Shown in pieces: positions 1-9,291 of a stretch of 45,398 bases of DNA. Position numbers and translations under genes: made by a program. This DNA is from Prevotella sp. UBA2711 (GTDB lineage: Bacteria; Bacteroidota; Bacteroidia; Bacteroidales; Bacteroidaceae). How positions within the stretch are numbered: position 1 is the stretch's first letter; every line of letters starts with the position of its first letter. The notes beneath the pieces were generated by a model, which worked only from the letters and a program-made list of their open reading frames with translations, did not search any database and was not told the origin of the DNA. Location: the NCBI GenBank assembly GCA_002354095.1, contig DEKX01000037.1:20765-66162 (forward strand), written 5' to 3'.

Positions 1-2
1 TT

Positions 3-98
3 CCAACTTCTTTACAAACTCTTGGAATCCTCATTCACACTGAGGATGTAGAGATTTTGGGACCAAGATTCGGACACTTACAGCAGATACAGAACTAA
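3..98 (+). CDS. 3' end of an unidentified gene (partial)
   Basis: One frame is open from the window edge to a TAA at 96-98 and encodes about 31 residues ending in EILGPRFGHLQQIQN. The composition looks protein-like, and the stop lies 44 bp before the next start on the same strand, consistent with an upstream member of the same island. The start lies outside the window, so no function can be assigned. It could also be a chance open frame, because the segment is short. Confidence 0.4.
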   Translation, partial: PTSLQTLGILIHTEDVEILGPRFGHLQQIQN

Positions 99-142
99 GT
101 ATCTGATATGAAATAGAAACATAGTCAAGTATTGCTTAAGAA

Positions 143-1483
143 ATGAAGGAGCTTTCGGATAAATATTATAAGACTTTAGGGTATTATTGCCCGTCGTTAT
201 TCTTTATTTACCTGACAGGTAAAGGCAGACTGAAGGCAATGAGGCAATGGAACGAGATGCAGCAAAGTACTTTCCTGCATGAGTATGTGCATTTCCTTCA
301 AGACTTCATTACCGTTCAAGGACTGACTAATATGTACAGGATAGGGGAGTATCTGGGGTATGTGACTAATGTGGCGAAAGATTCCGACATGAATGAGATA
401 CACATACCGGTGGATCCTATGAATACTACGGGATATAACCTGAAGAATAACTATAAGCTGAGTAATTGGACTTTTGGAGAGAAGAAAGATGTAAGAGGAC
501 TCGCTGGTTATCAGAAAGTCAAGAGGGGTACACTGATAGATGACCAGACACAAATTCCTCTTGATATTTATTCGATTGACTTAAACGGCATAGATGAAAA
601 AGGCAATGCTGTGAAAGTGGAATTCGGGACACTACAACTGATGGAGGGTATGGCCAAGGAAATAGAGGAAGCCGCTTATCCGAATATGAAAGGTAATTCG
701 CCCTATAATCCATATTATATAGGAAGAGACGTGGCAGAATCCATCATGAAGGGAATAGGCAGCAAAGGGGATACTATGATTGCATTATATGATCTGTCAC
801 TTCAATCATCGATACCCGGATATACGTTTGTGGTGTACTTAGAAGAAAAGGTAAAACAGGGCTATGATGCGACAACGCTGACGGCAGACGTGATTTACAA
901 CGAATTGCTAAGCAAGAACGTAAACCATAAGCAACTGGGTAATACGACGTTTGAGAATGCATTTAATAATGCAATGAAAATGGCAACAAATGTTGTGAAC
1001 GACTTAACAGGGAATATATGGGTATATAATCATATACGCTATTGGTACGACACAATACTGAAAAAGGGGCATTATATTAGGATGAATTATTCGCATTTGT
1101 TTATTGACATAGCAGGTGCAGGAAAGATTAATAACGGAACTCTGTTTCAAAATCTACTTGATTATTTAGGTACACCGCTAATTGAAAATGAAGAAGGAGT
1201 CTTTGAGAGTCGTGCGCCAAAGAATGTGCCTATAAAAACATCTGATATGGCAGATGTGTATGCGATGGTGCAGACACAATTGGTGTTTAGGCAAGATGGA
1301 ACATTCAGATGTGCTCTGGTAGATTATTGTAATAACAAAAAATGGTGGAGTTTTAGGAAACATTGGGTGGATGAGCGTTGCCTAACAACGCCTTGGAAAC
1401 GGAGAATGCGATTCAATAGATGTCCTTTCTGCCAATGGTGGTATTTTAAAGGGTTCAGTAAGACTAAATTGCTACACCCATAA
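143..1483 (+). CDS. Gluzincin-like zinc metallopeptidase with Cys-rich C-terminus
   Basis: The 446-residue protein carries LHEYVHFLQD, an HExxH zinc-peptidase motif with His46, Glu47 and His50. A later LMEGMAKEIEE places Glu168 where gluzincins have the third zinc ligand (EGxA after HExxH). This spacing supports an active zinc protease and is more than a chance HExxH. The last 60 residues hold several Cys, including RCPFCQWW, and could form a second metal site. No signal peptide or membrane segment is seen, so it is probably cytoplasmic. It lies 26 bp before a PIN-like nuclease and heads a run of nuclease and helicase genes, so a protease role in defence (activating or destroying a partner) is inferred. 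I do not recognise the exact family. The ATG at 143 is the first in frame and has only a weak ribosome binding site, normal for Bacteroidota. Confidence 0.7.
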   Translation: MKELSDKYYKTLGYYCPSLFFIYLTGKGRLKAMRQWNEMQQSTFLHEYVHFLQDFITVQGLTNMYRIGEYLGYVTNVAKDSDMNEIHIPVDPMNTTGYNLKNNYKLSNWTFGEKKDVRGLAGYQKVKRGTLIDDQTQIPLDIYSIDLNGIDEKGNAVKVEFGTLQLMEGMAKEIEEAAYPNMKGNSPYNPYYIGRDVAESIMKGIGSKGDTMIALYDLSLQSSIPGYTFVVYLEEKVKQGYDATTLTADVIYNELLSKNVNHKQLGNTTFENAFNNAMKMATNVVNDLTGNIWVYNHIRYWYDTILKKGHYIRMNYSHLFIDIAGAGKINNGTLFQNLLDYLGTPLIENEEGVFESRAPKNVPIKTSDMADVYAMVQTQLVFRQDGTFRCALVDYCNNKKWWSFRKHWVDERCLTTPWKRRMRFNRCPFCQWWYFKGFSKTKLLHP

Positions 1484-1509
1484 GTTGAATTTAATATACT
1501 TCATGCATT

Positions 1510-2244
1510 ATGGAGATAACAAAATTGGCATTAGATACAAATATTTGGATTTATCTGACAAAACCATCGTACAGCGTATTGTTAGAAAAATTAAAAAACG
1601 GGAATCATAAAGATTTTGATGTCATTGTTAATGATATAGTTATAAAGGAATGGGATCGGAATAAGGAGAATACTCGTAAGACGTTAGTGGAAAATATTAA
1701 AAATGAGGCTAACTCTGCTTTTCATATTATAGATTTCCTTGATAATGACGAAGAGAGAGAGAATTTAAAGGCGATAATCCAAGAATACAAGACAAAAGAA
1801 AACGCTAGAATTAAAGCCGCAGATGCCTGCATTGAAGAAGTTGAGAACTTTATGAAAAGTTGCACTCAGCTTGAGGCTATAGCGGAACAAATTGAATTTG
1901 TTTCTCATTTAGCGATCAATAAAATTCCGCCACTCCATACTTCGAAAAATAATTTCAATGATGCTCTTATCATAAGGAATTTTGCAGAATATTCAAAGAG
2001 CGATCTTCCTTATAAATATGATATGATTTTTGTTTCAAATAATCCAAAAGATTTCTTAGATTCTAATACAGGGGATGTTTATAAAGAACTGCTGGATGGA
2101 ATCGAGGTAAAAATGAAAAGTGTTAAAGAACTAGGAGAGGCTTTGGAAATAGCTCCTGACTTAATTGATGATTTTGATGATTGGTTAGAGTCAGAACTTA
2201 GCTATAGAGCAGAATTGGAATATGAGATTAGTAAAGGGAAATAG
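1510..2244 (+). CDS. PIN-like domain ribonuclease (DUF4935-like)
   Basis: The 244-residue protein opens with LALDTNIWIYL, the first strand and acidic residue (Asp9) of a PIN fold. Further conserved-type acids follow: Glu47 in VIKEWDRN, the Asp of NNFNDALI, and a strand MIFVSNNPKDF with a late Asp. PIN nucleases use three or four such acids to bind Mg/Mn and cut RNA. The long helical middle (about residues 50-130) resembles the large PIN-like proteins annotated as DUF4935 rather than short VapC toxins, and no antitoxin-sized gene is next to it. The gene is visibly more AT-rich than the housekeeping genes in this window, which suits acquisition by transfer. It sits between a metallopeptidase and an ATPase-nuclease. 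The substrate is unknown. Confidence 0.75.
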   Translation: MEITKLALDTNIWIYLTKPSYSVLLEKLKNGNHKDFDVIVNDIVIKEWDRNKENTRKTLVENIKNEANSAFHIIDFLDNDEERENLKAIIQEYKTKENARIKAADACIEEVENFMKSCTQLEAIAEQIEFVSHLAINKIPPLHTSKNNFNDALIIRNFAEYSKSDLPYKYDMIFVSNNPKDFLDSNTGDVYKELLDGIEVKMKSVKELGEALEIAPDLIDDFDDWLESELSYRAELEYEISKGK

Positions 2245-2293
2245 GTTTTGACTTGTTGTGCAAGCTGCTGCTAACAATAGCTTATGATGAGTT

Positions 2294-4069
2294 ATGCATA
2301 TAAGAATCAAAGATGAACATAAGTCCATTCGCAACGGAGTGGAGTTTGACTTGCCAAACTTTACTGTACTGACGGGTAAAAATGGTAGCGGAAAAAGCCA
2401 TTTACTAGAGACAATATCAACTAATGGGCTATCGGAGATAATGGATGGGCAGGATGTAATGAGGACTATTAAGTACATTAAATTCAACGACCTGAACCCG
2501 CAATTCCAAGAGGAAATATCTGAAGATGACGTTAAGAATAGTTGGCGGAACACTTGGAACCAGTTGAATCAATATCTACAAAGTTATCGTCGTAATCCCA
2601 GAGTTTATAATAATTCATTTCAAAGATTGATACAGCAATATGACCCGAAAACTCAGAAATTTATTCAATACTGGTATGAATTGGCGGGGAATGATGTTGA
2701 GAAATTGACAGAAAATTTGTTTTATGAAAATTATGAGATTTCGCGTGAGGATTTGTTTGCGAGCCAAATAGGAACGATATTTAAACTCTACCAGACACGC
2801 TTGGATGAGAATAAGATGAACGAGGTGTCTAACAAAGAGGAAGGGACATCCTTGCCTGTACTTTCAAACGAGCAATTTGAGCAGAAATATGGACGTAAGC
2901 CATGGGAAGTGATCAATGAAATGATGAAAACGGCCCACCTGCCTTATGAGGTAGAAGCTCCTTTGAGATTTAGACCCTCAATCAATTATCATCTGCAACT
3001 GATAGACAGACAACGTAATATTCGCATACAGGTAAATGACCTGTCAACAGGCGAGAAGGTGCTCATGTCATTGGCATTGTCTATATACAGTACTGAGGAG
3101 AAGGCAGCAAGGCCAGACATATTGGTGATAGATGAGCCTGACGCACCCTTGCATCCGGAGTTTTCAAACTACCTTATTCAAGCAACAAAAGAGTCAATAG
3201 TTGAAAAATCGGGAGTGAGGGTTATCATTACGACGCATTCGCCCACAACCGTAGCAATGGCACCTGAGGAGAGTATCTATCAGATGAATAAGGATCTGAG
3301 TAAGCCGGTGAAGGTGACAAAGCAACAGGCAATAAACCTGCTGACAAAAGACCTGGACAACATGCGAGTAAGCATTGAGGAAAGGAGGCAGATATTTGTT
3401 GAAAGCAAAAACGATGTAGGTTACTATAATCGACTGTATAAGTGTCTTTCAAGTAATTGTGTCTTTACTACTGTTCCTTTCTTCCTGGCAGCTAAAAGTG
3501 GCGATGGCTCGAATTGTGATGCTGTTAAGGAAATAGTGAATGCCCTAAGGACGCATGGAAACGACCTTGTGTACGGAGTTATCGACTATGATGGTCATAA
3601 CCACGGGAACCAATATATACATGTGGTAGGCGGAGATAAACGATACGCCATTGACAATTATGTTTTTGATCCTATCTTTGTGGCCTTTCTGTTGATAGGA
3701 AGGCACATAACGACAAGTGAAGATATGGGATTGGGAAGGGATGTGAAGTTCACTCAGTTGCATTCGCTTACACACGATGAGGTGCAGACGATGATAGATT
3801 ATGTAGCATCGATACTGGGATTTGATGACTCGAATAAGACTTCGTATAGTGTGATAAGACCAGATACTTTTGAAGTGGCAACAGAGTGGTTTACGATACA
3901 AGGACACGCCCTGGAGTCGAAGATTATACAAAAATGGCCACAGATAAACGGTATCATAAACAGACAAGGTGAAGAATATTTTAAGAACTATATGCTTGAT
4001 TATGTGATAGCAGAGTTTCCGCAGTATATAGCGCAAGAAATAAAGGAACTTTTTGAGATGTTTGAGTGA
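2294..4069 (+). CDS. ABC-type ATPase fused to TOPRIM-like nuclease (OLD/GajA or fused PARIS type)
   Basis: The N-terminal half is an SMC/ABC-like ATPase: Walker A GKNGSGKS at 28-35, signature LSTGEK near 250, Walker B ILVIDEPDAP with Asp280, and H-loop TTHSP near 315. The C-terminal part starts with IFVESKNDVGYY (Glu370) and has GVIDYDGHNHG (Asp431 and Asp433), the Glu and DxD of a TOPRIM-type metal site. OLD-family nucleases and Gabija GajA share this ATPase-TOPRIM order. The PARIS system has the same two activities, usually in separate AriA and AriB proteins, and fused forms are known. At 591 residues it is near GajA size and shorter than a full AriA-AriB fusion. No GajB-type helicase follows directly, but an SF1 helicase lies three genes downstream. 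The defence role is inferred from family and context. Confidence 0.8.
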   Translation: MHIRIKDEHKSIRNGVEFDLPNFTVLTGKNGSGKSHLLETISTNGLSEIMDGQDVMRTIKYIKFNDLNPQFQEEISEDDVKNSWRNTWNQLNQYLQSYRRNPRVYNNSFQRLIQQYDPKTQKFIQYWYELAGNDVEKLTENLFYENYEISREDLFASQIGTIFKLYQTRLDENKMNEVSNKEEGTSLPVLSNEQFEQKYGRKPWEVINEMMKTAHLPYEVEAPLRFRPSINYHLQLIDRQRNIRIQVNDLSTGEKVLMSLALSIYSTEEKAARPDILVIDEPDAPLHPEFSNYLIQATKESIVEKSGVRVIITTHSPTTVAMAPEESIYQMNKDLSKPVKVTKQQAINLLTKDLDNMRVSIEERRQIFVESKNDVGYYNRLYKCLSSNCVFTTVPFFLAAKSGDGSNCDAVKEIVNALRTHGNDLVYGVIDYDGHNHGNQYIHVVGGDKRYAIDNYVFDPIFVAFLLIGRHITTSEDMGLGRDVKFTQLHSLTHDEVQTMIDYVASILGFDDSNKTSYSVIRPDTFEVATEWFTIQGHALESKIIQKWPQINGIINRQGEEYFKNYMLDYVIAEFPQYIAQEIKELFEMFE

Positions 4070-4158
4070 GAGGAGTATATAAACCTTGACGTTGACCTTC
4101 TTAAGACTCGTAAGCTCAAATAAGTGGCAAAGCCGAGCGGACGATAACAAATTTTATT

Positions 4159-4869
4159 ATGCCAGTACCTAAAACAGCTTATAACATAACAAGCATCATA
4201 CAGATGAGTGATCCAAAAGCAAAACTCATCAGGATTGAACCGACTGACCTTACAATCACACTGCGTGAGATTTATCATAGCCTGTCGGACTTGTGCTGGA
4301 TTAACAATCTGCCTAATGTGAGCGAGATGTTTAAGCTGAGTATTAGTGCGAGGGCTGAGAAAACTATAGGAGAGCTCGGATCTGAACTAAAACTAAATCC
4401 AGATTCTTCTGTATCCAGTAGTGCAGGAGAATATATAGTATCAGAACTTGCTCGTTCAACGGTAGTCAATGATTTTGGATATATGGATATACCTTTGGCA
4501 GAACTGATAAAGCAGAAAGTAAAAGGCAATCCGGGCTTTGACTTTTTCGTAGTAAACCGAGATACTGTTGTGATGATATTTGGAGAAGCAAAATATGATG
4601 CGTCGTCAAATGCATACAATCGGGCTCTTAGCCAAATTGAACGATTTGTAGAAGAGGAAGGCAAAGATGTGCTTGATATGATGGATCTGGAGCATCTCGT
4701 ACCGGAAAAATCCAAGGAGAATATGGCTGGTGGTAAAAAAGGTTATATAGCAGCCTTTTCATCGACATCTATACCAGATGACAAGTTGAAAGAAAATATC
4801 GAAAATAATAAGCATTATCAGGCACTTCTGAAATATGAAGAAGTGACATGCGTGGCTGTCTCAATATAA
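4159..4869 (+). CDS. HamA/AbpA-like PD-(D/E)xK nuclease (DUF1837-like)
   Basis: The 236-residue protein has GFDFFVV (Asp128) followed by VMIFGEAKYD (Glu143, Lys145), the D...ExK metal site of restriction-type nucleases. A conserved-looking GEYIVSELAR lies in the helix before it. Size, the position of the ExK motif and the helicase gene 4 bp downstream match HamA of the Hachiman system, or the related AbpA, where a nuclease effector is held inactive by a partner helicase and released on damaged DNA. Family membership is my reading of motifs and gene order, without a profile search. Its start is 89 bp after the ATPase gene, the largest gap in the cluster, so an internal promoter is possible although no TAnnTTTG box was found. 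Confidence 0.7.
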   Translation: MPVPKTAYNITSIIQMSDPKAKLIRIEPTDLTITLREIYHSLSDLCWINNLPNVSEMFKLSISARAEKTIGELGSELKLNPDSSVSSSAGEYIVSELARSTVVNDFGYMDIPLAELIKQKVKGNPGFDFFVVNRDTVVMIFGEAKYDASSNAYNRALSQIERFVEEEGKDVLDMMDLEHLVPEKSKENMAGGKKGYIAAFSSTSIPDDKLKENIENNKHYQALLKYEEVTCVAVSI

Positions 4870-4873
4870 GGTC

Positions 4874-7189
4874 ATGGAGAATTTGATTGAAAGAATCATA
4901 CGAGGAGAGAATCTTGACGAGGTTTACGACACAGTTAGGAGAAATGTCTTCATCAATGGACCTGTGGACAAGACAGACCTTGAGATACTCTCATATCTGT
5001 GTGAATACGATAGGGAGCGATTTAACCGAAAGATAGACTCGATACTTGGCGACATGGCTTTGTTCTACAAATTGCAAAATGAAATACAAGCCTCTTCTTT
5101 GGAGAGTGTCATCATCAACGAGGCAAAACGGACAATTCTTCATGAGTTCAAACAACTGCTATCGCCAGTGCAGGCAGACATCTTTAATGCAGTTCTTTAT
5201 AACAACTGCTATAGTTTCTCTGCACCTACCAGTACAGGGAAGTCATACGTGTTCATGGATTTGATTAAGAAGTGCCCGAATGATGTTATAGTAATTGTTC
5301 CATCGAGAGCGCTTATCAATGAGTATTATGTAAAATTGAGAGAGTCTATTCTAGATAAGGCGGTTAATATTCTAACTTTTATAGACCGTATCAATACGGC
5401 ACATTCAAGGAAAAACATCTTTGTAGTGACGCCCGAACGTTGCAGAGAGCTGTTTTTGCATAAAAGGGAATTCGATGTAGGTCTGTTTATGTTTGACGAA
5501 GCCCAACTGACAGACGAAGTTTCATTCCGAGGGTTGCTGTTTGACAGCATTGTGAGACGCTGTCATAAGCATTTCCCTGAGGCCAAACTAGTTTTCGCTC
5601 ATCCATTTATTTCTAATCCAGAGGCGCAAATCAGGAAAAACAATCTGGCAGATGTCGAGAAGCTTGGTTTCTTCTCATATAAGCAGCGCAATGTGGGCCA
5701 GATGTTCCTATGCGCTGACAAAGAATGGAAGTACTACCATTGCGGACTGAATCAGGATGTAATGGGATATGATGCGATAGAATGTGAAGACCCTATAAGA
5801 CGAATACTTACCGAGGGGCATGGAAGTGTTATGTTCTATGTGAGTAAAAGTTCAATCTTGTCAGGATTGTGTCTTGTAAACTTTGAACGATATGTGAACT
5901 TGTGCCAACCTTTCAATAATGAAGAGGTAGATGGCATCATACGTAAACTGGAAGACTATACGGGAGGCAACACAAGGGAACGTAGATTCTATTATTCAGA
6001 GTTTATAGACCTGCTGAAGAGGGGAATCGTACTGCATCACGGTTCGTTGCCTATGAAATCGAGGATGCTGATAGAGGAGTATATCAAGAAAGGATTTTGC
6101 AGGATATGCTTTGCTACTTCAACCTTGGAGCAAGGTGTAAATATGCCGTTTGAGGCCGTATTCATAGAAAAGTTCAGCGCAAAGGACCGTCTGGCACTCA
6201 AGAACATCATAGGACGAGCAGGCCGCTCAACGTCGTACAAAAAGTTTGACTATGGCTATGTAATACTGAAATCGCAGAGCAATATGAAATCGTTGAGAGA
6301 TATACTTGGAACCCGGGATGAATTACGGGAAAGTTCCTCTCTTGACGAAAGAGACAGTCTGGATGCTGACTACAGAGATTTTAAGGAAGCTGTTAATAAT
6401 GGAACTATCAGTGATGACTACAACCTGACTCCCAACGAGTTGGCGAAAATCTCGAATGAGGATGTGCATCATGCCTTGGACGAGATAAAGGGCTTCTTAA
6501 TTTATAATGGAAGACTGGCTACTCCCCGACTAATCGAAAATCGAGGATTTGCATATAGAGCAATAGTAGAAGCCTTTGTGTGTATATACCAGAACTATTT
6601 ACAACGTAAACTGGAAGAAGCGGAATGGTATGTGTTAAGAGAGGCTATTGACATTATGCTCTATAAAATGTTTGGCAATACCTTTAAAAAGATATGCTGG
6701 ATGCGATACAATAAGGCTAGCAGGCTTATTGACAGACGGAAATTTGCAAAGGATGGCAGAAAATATAATATGCCAGCGAGGTTCACTGTGAAGTACAAAG
6801 AAATACCCAACCGAAATATGAGAAACTATCCGCTTTTTCCTAAGGATACAAAAGCTGAGGACGTGAATTATGACCTGATTATCTATGACACATACGATTA
6901 TCTGGATAAACTGGTGAACTTCCGCCTTGCTGATGTTTTCTACGCAGCAGCCAACGAGTATTACGAAATCTGCCATGATGAAGACATTAGGAAATTGTCA
7001 TTGCTCGTGAGATTCGGAACATTTAACGAGAAGCATATCTGGATGCTGCGTTACGGGATGTCGTTTGAGGATATTGAGAATCTTGAAGGTTGTATTGATA
7101 CTATTGATGAAAGCGGTATTAAGTTCAATGAGTCAATAGATCATGTAGATGCTGAGTCTCGCTATATCGTGGAACGTTACATAAATTAA
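4874..7189 (+). CDS. HamB/AbpB-like Ski2-type SF2 helicase
   Basis: This is a 771-residue superfamily 2 helicase. Walker A is SAPTSTGKSYVF with Lys123, and motif II is MFDEAQ (Asp208-Gln211). STLEQGVNMP is a motif V-like segment, and motif VI is IIGRAGRSTS ending near Arg451. The GRAGR form and the GVNMP segment are typical of Ski2-like helicases. About 300 residues of mostly helical sequence follow with no motif I can name. Placed 4 bp after a HamA-like nuclease, it is the expected HamB or AbpB partner that would sense DNA and control the nuclease. The next helicase gene begins 6 bp after its stop, which implies tight co-expression. Confidence 0.75.
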   Translation: MENLIERIIRGENLDEVYDTVRRNVFINGPVDKTDLEILSYLCEYDRERFNRKIDSILGDMALFYKLQNEIQASSLESVIINEAKRTILHEFKQLLSPVQADIFNAVLYNNCYSFSAPTSTGKSYVFMDLIKKCPNDVIVIVPSRALINEYYVKLRESILDKAVNILTFIDRINTAHSRKNIFVVTPERCRELFLHKREFDVGLFMFDEAQLTDEVSFRGLLFDSIVRRCHKHFPEAKLVFAHPFISNPEAQIRKNNLADVEKLGFFSYKQRNVGQMFLCADKEWKYYHCGLNQDVMGYDAIECEDPIRRILTEGHGSVMFYVSKSSILSGLCLVNFERYVNLCQPFNNEEVDGIIRKLEDYTGGNTRERRFYYSEFIDLLKRGIVLHHGSLPMKSRMLIEEYIKKGFCRICFATSTLEQGVNMPFEAVFIEKFSAKDRLALKNIIGRAGRSTSYKKFDYGYVILKSQSNMKSLRDILGTRDELRESSSLDERDSLDADYRDFKEAVNNGTISDDYNLTPNELAKISNEDVHHALDEIKGFLIYNGRLATPRLIENRGFAYRAIVEAFVCIYQNYLQRKLEEAEWYVLREAIDIMLYKMFGNTFKKICWMRYNKASRLIDRRKFAKDGRKYNMPARFTVKYKEIPNRNMRNYPLFPKDTKAEDVNYDLIIYDTYDYLDKLVNFRLADVFYAAANEYYEICHDEDIRKLSLLVRFGTFNEKHIWMLRYGMSFEDIENLEGCIDTIDESGIKFNESIDHVDAESRYIVERYIN

Positions 7190-7195
7190 AATGAC

Positions 7196-9286
7196 ATGAA
7201 CGTAGTAATAAATCAACAAGAGATACAAAAGGAGCCACTCGCGAACCTGGCATGTAAGAAATTGCAGGCTTGTATCGATGATGATAATGCCTATCTTTAC
7301 TATCGCTGTCTACTTGAAGGCGGTGATACCAACAATGACAGAGTAGAGGCTAGAATACTCCTGTTGTCGCCAAAGTATGGGATATATGTGTTTGATACGG
7401 AGACCAATGGCGCAATTACTACCGACGTGGAGGATAAGATGGATATTCTCTATGCAGAGATTACGAACCGTATGATCCGGTATGGTGAGTTAAAGGCAGG
7501 TAGAGGAAGAGCCAGATACGATATCACTACGGTCTTGATTGGAAATGTAAGTATTCAAGATAGTGATAATGGTCAGCTGGTGCAATGCCAGGTGGACGAT
7601 ATACCAGAGTTGCTGATTGCGTATAGACCCCAGGACGAAATACCAGAAAAAGAATTCAATATGATTCGCGCGGCAATATCCGGGAGTGCAGGCGTGAAGC
7701 AGAAGAAAGACAGAGGTGTAAAGCGTCATGATTCCATGGGTAGTATATTGACTGACATAGAAAACCACATGGCTAGCTTTGATATTGATCAAATACAGGC
7801 ATACGATATAGACGTGGATCTACCACAAAGAATCAGAGGACTCGCAGGTTCTGGAAAAACAGTTATTCTTACCTTTAAAGCAGCGAAATTCCATGCTGAC
7901 CACCCAGAAGCCCACATTCTGTATACCTATTATACAAAATCACTTGGTGGATCAATAAAGAATGCCATAGAGAGGGCCTTTAAGTCGTATGCTAAAAATA
8001 AAAAAGTGGACTGGAGTAAGATAACCGTCTGCCATGGTTGGGGCAGTTCTGCTTATGAAGGAGTCTATTCTAAAGCTTGTGAAGACAATGGATATGTGCC
8101 CATACCATTTAGAGAAGCAGCCGCCAAAGCCGGGAAAAGGAACTCCTTTGCATACGTGTGTTCCAGTCTTTTGCGAAAAGATTTGCAGCCAGAATATGAC
8201 ATGATACTGATAGATGAAGGACAGGATTTTCCGAAAGAGTTCTACCAGTTGTGTTACAAACTGTGCAAGACTAACAGAGTTTGCTGGGCATACGATGAGT
8301 TTCAGAATATTTTTGATACCACCATCCAGAACGAGCGTGAAACGTTTGGCTATGATGCCGATGGGCAGGCATACGTGGACTTTGGCGATAATTACACAGG
8401 CATTCAGGACATCGCTTTGAAACGATGTTACCGAACTCCTCGTATATCCCTGATAAGTGCGTTTTCACTCGGACTTGGAGTCTATAACAAAAAGGTCTTG
8501 CAGCGGCTTGAATCAAATCAGCAATGGGATGCTTTAGGATTTGAGGTAAAGAAAGGAGAGTCGAAAACGGGTGACCAGATGGTTATAAGCAGGCCAGAAG
8601 AAAATACCCCATCATATTCAAACGAACACTTCAAAGGAGACTCTTTCCAAATCTATAAGTTTGGAAGTTTTGCCGACGAATGTCGCTCTGTAGCGAGAAT
8701 GATAGAGAACTATCTGGTCAATGAGGAGTGCCTGCCTACAGATATCTGTGTGATATGTATTGACAAACAAAATGTAGGAGAGTATCTGAATCAAATAGCG
8801 ATTCTATTGGATATAGCTGGAATCAAAAGCTATGTGTTGCTTGACTCATCGAATACGGATTTTTATAAAGAAGGACATGTGACGCTCTCGACAGTTAACA
8901 AAGCCAAAGGAAATGAGTGCGGCGTTGTCATAATCTGTGGTGTTGATGCGGTGTTTAACAGCCCTCATAATGTTGTTATGAGAGACATGTTGTTTACCAG
9001 TATGACCCGAACAAAAGGATGGCTTACACTGACAGGATGCTCTGATAGTATGGATTTACTGACTAAAGAGTATAAGACTCTTAAGGATAATAACTATGAG
9101 TTGAGGTTCGTTCAGCCTCCAAAACGAGATACGAAGAACATAGAAAACATGAGCAGGGCAACGGCCAATTTTGAGGACAACTTCCTGAAAGGACTTGAAA
9201 CGCTGCGAAAGGCGGGAGTACATGAAGATGAAATTAGCAGGATGCTGAAGCAATTGATGGAAGCAGCTAATGGCGGTAAAGGGTAG
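7196..9286 (+). CDS. SF1 (UvrD-like) helicase with N-terminal nuclease-like region
   Basis: In this 696-residue protein, Walker A is RGLAGSGKTV (Lys221) and Walker B is LIDEGQDFP (Asp340-Asp344), the DExQD form of UvrD/Rep enzymes. A C-terminal STVNKAKGNECGVVII matches SF1 motif V, and SMTRTKGWLTLTG resembles motif VI. The first 200 residues (for example EARILLLSPKYGIYVFDTE) look like a NERD-type restriction-nuclease fold, but a clear D/ExK is missing, so this part may only bind. The 6-bp gap to the preceding helicase suggests the two act together. The classical two-gene Hachiman lacks this component. A free-standing DNA repair role is possible but less likely in this setting. Confidence 0.75.
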   Translation: MNVVINQQEIQKEPLANLACKKLQACIDDDNAYLYYRCLLEGGDTNNDRVEARILLLSPKYGIYVFDTETNGAITTDVEDKMDILYAEITNRMIRYGELKAGRGRARYDITTVLIGNVSIQDSDNGQLVQCQVDDIPELLIAYRPQDEIPEKEFNMIRAAISGSAGVKQKKDRGVKRHDSMGSILTDIENHMASFDIDQIQAYDIDVDLPQRIRGLAGSGKTVILTFKAAKFHADHPEAHILYTYYTKSLGGSIKNAIERAFKSYAKNKKVDWSKITVCHGWGSSAYEGVYSKACEDNGYVPIPFREAAAKAGKRNSFAYVCSSLLRKDLQPEYDMILIDEGQDFPKEFYQLCYKLCKTNRVCWAYDEFQNIFDTTIQNERETFGYDADGQAYVDFGDNYTGIQDIALKRCYRTPRISLISAFSLGLGVYNKKVLQRLESNQQWDALGFEVKKGESKTGDQMVISRPEENTPSYSNEHFKGDSFQIYKFGSFADECRSVARMIENYLVNEECLPTDICVICIDKQNVGEYLNQIAILLDIAGIKSYVLLDSSNTDFYKEGHVTLSTVNKAKGNECGVVIICGVDAVFNSPHNVVMRDMLFTSMTRTKGWLTLTGCSDSMDLLTKEYKTLKDNNYELRFVQPPKRDTKNIENMSRATANFEDNFLKGLETLRKAGVHEDEISRMLKQLMEAANGGKG

Positions 9287-9291
9287 ATGTG

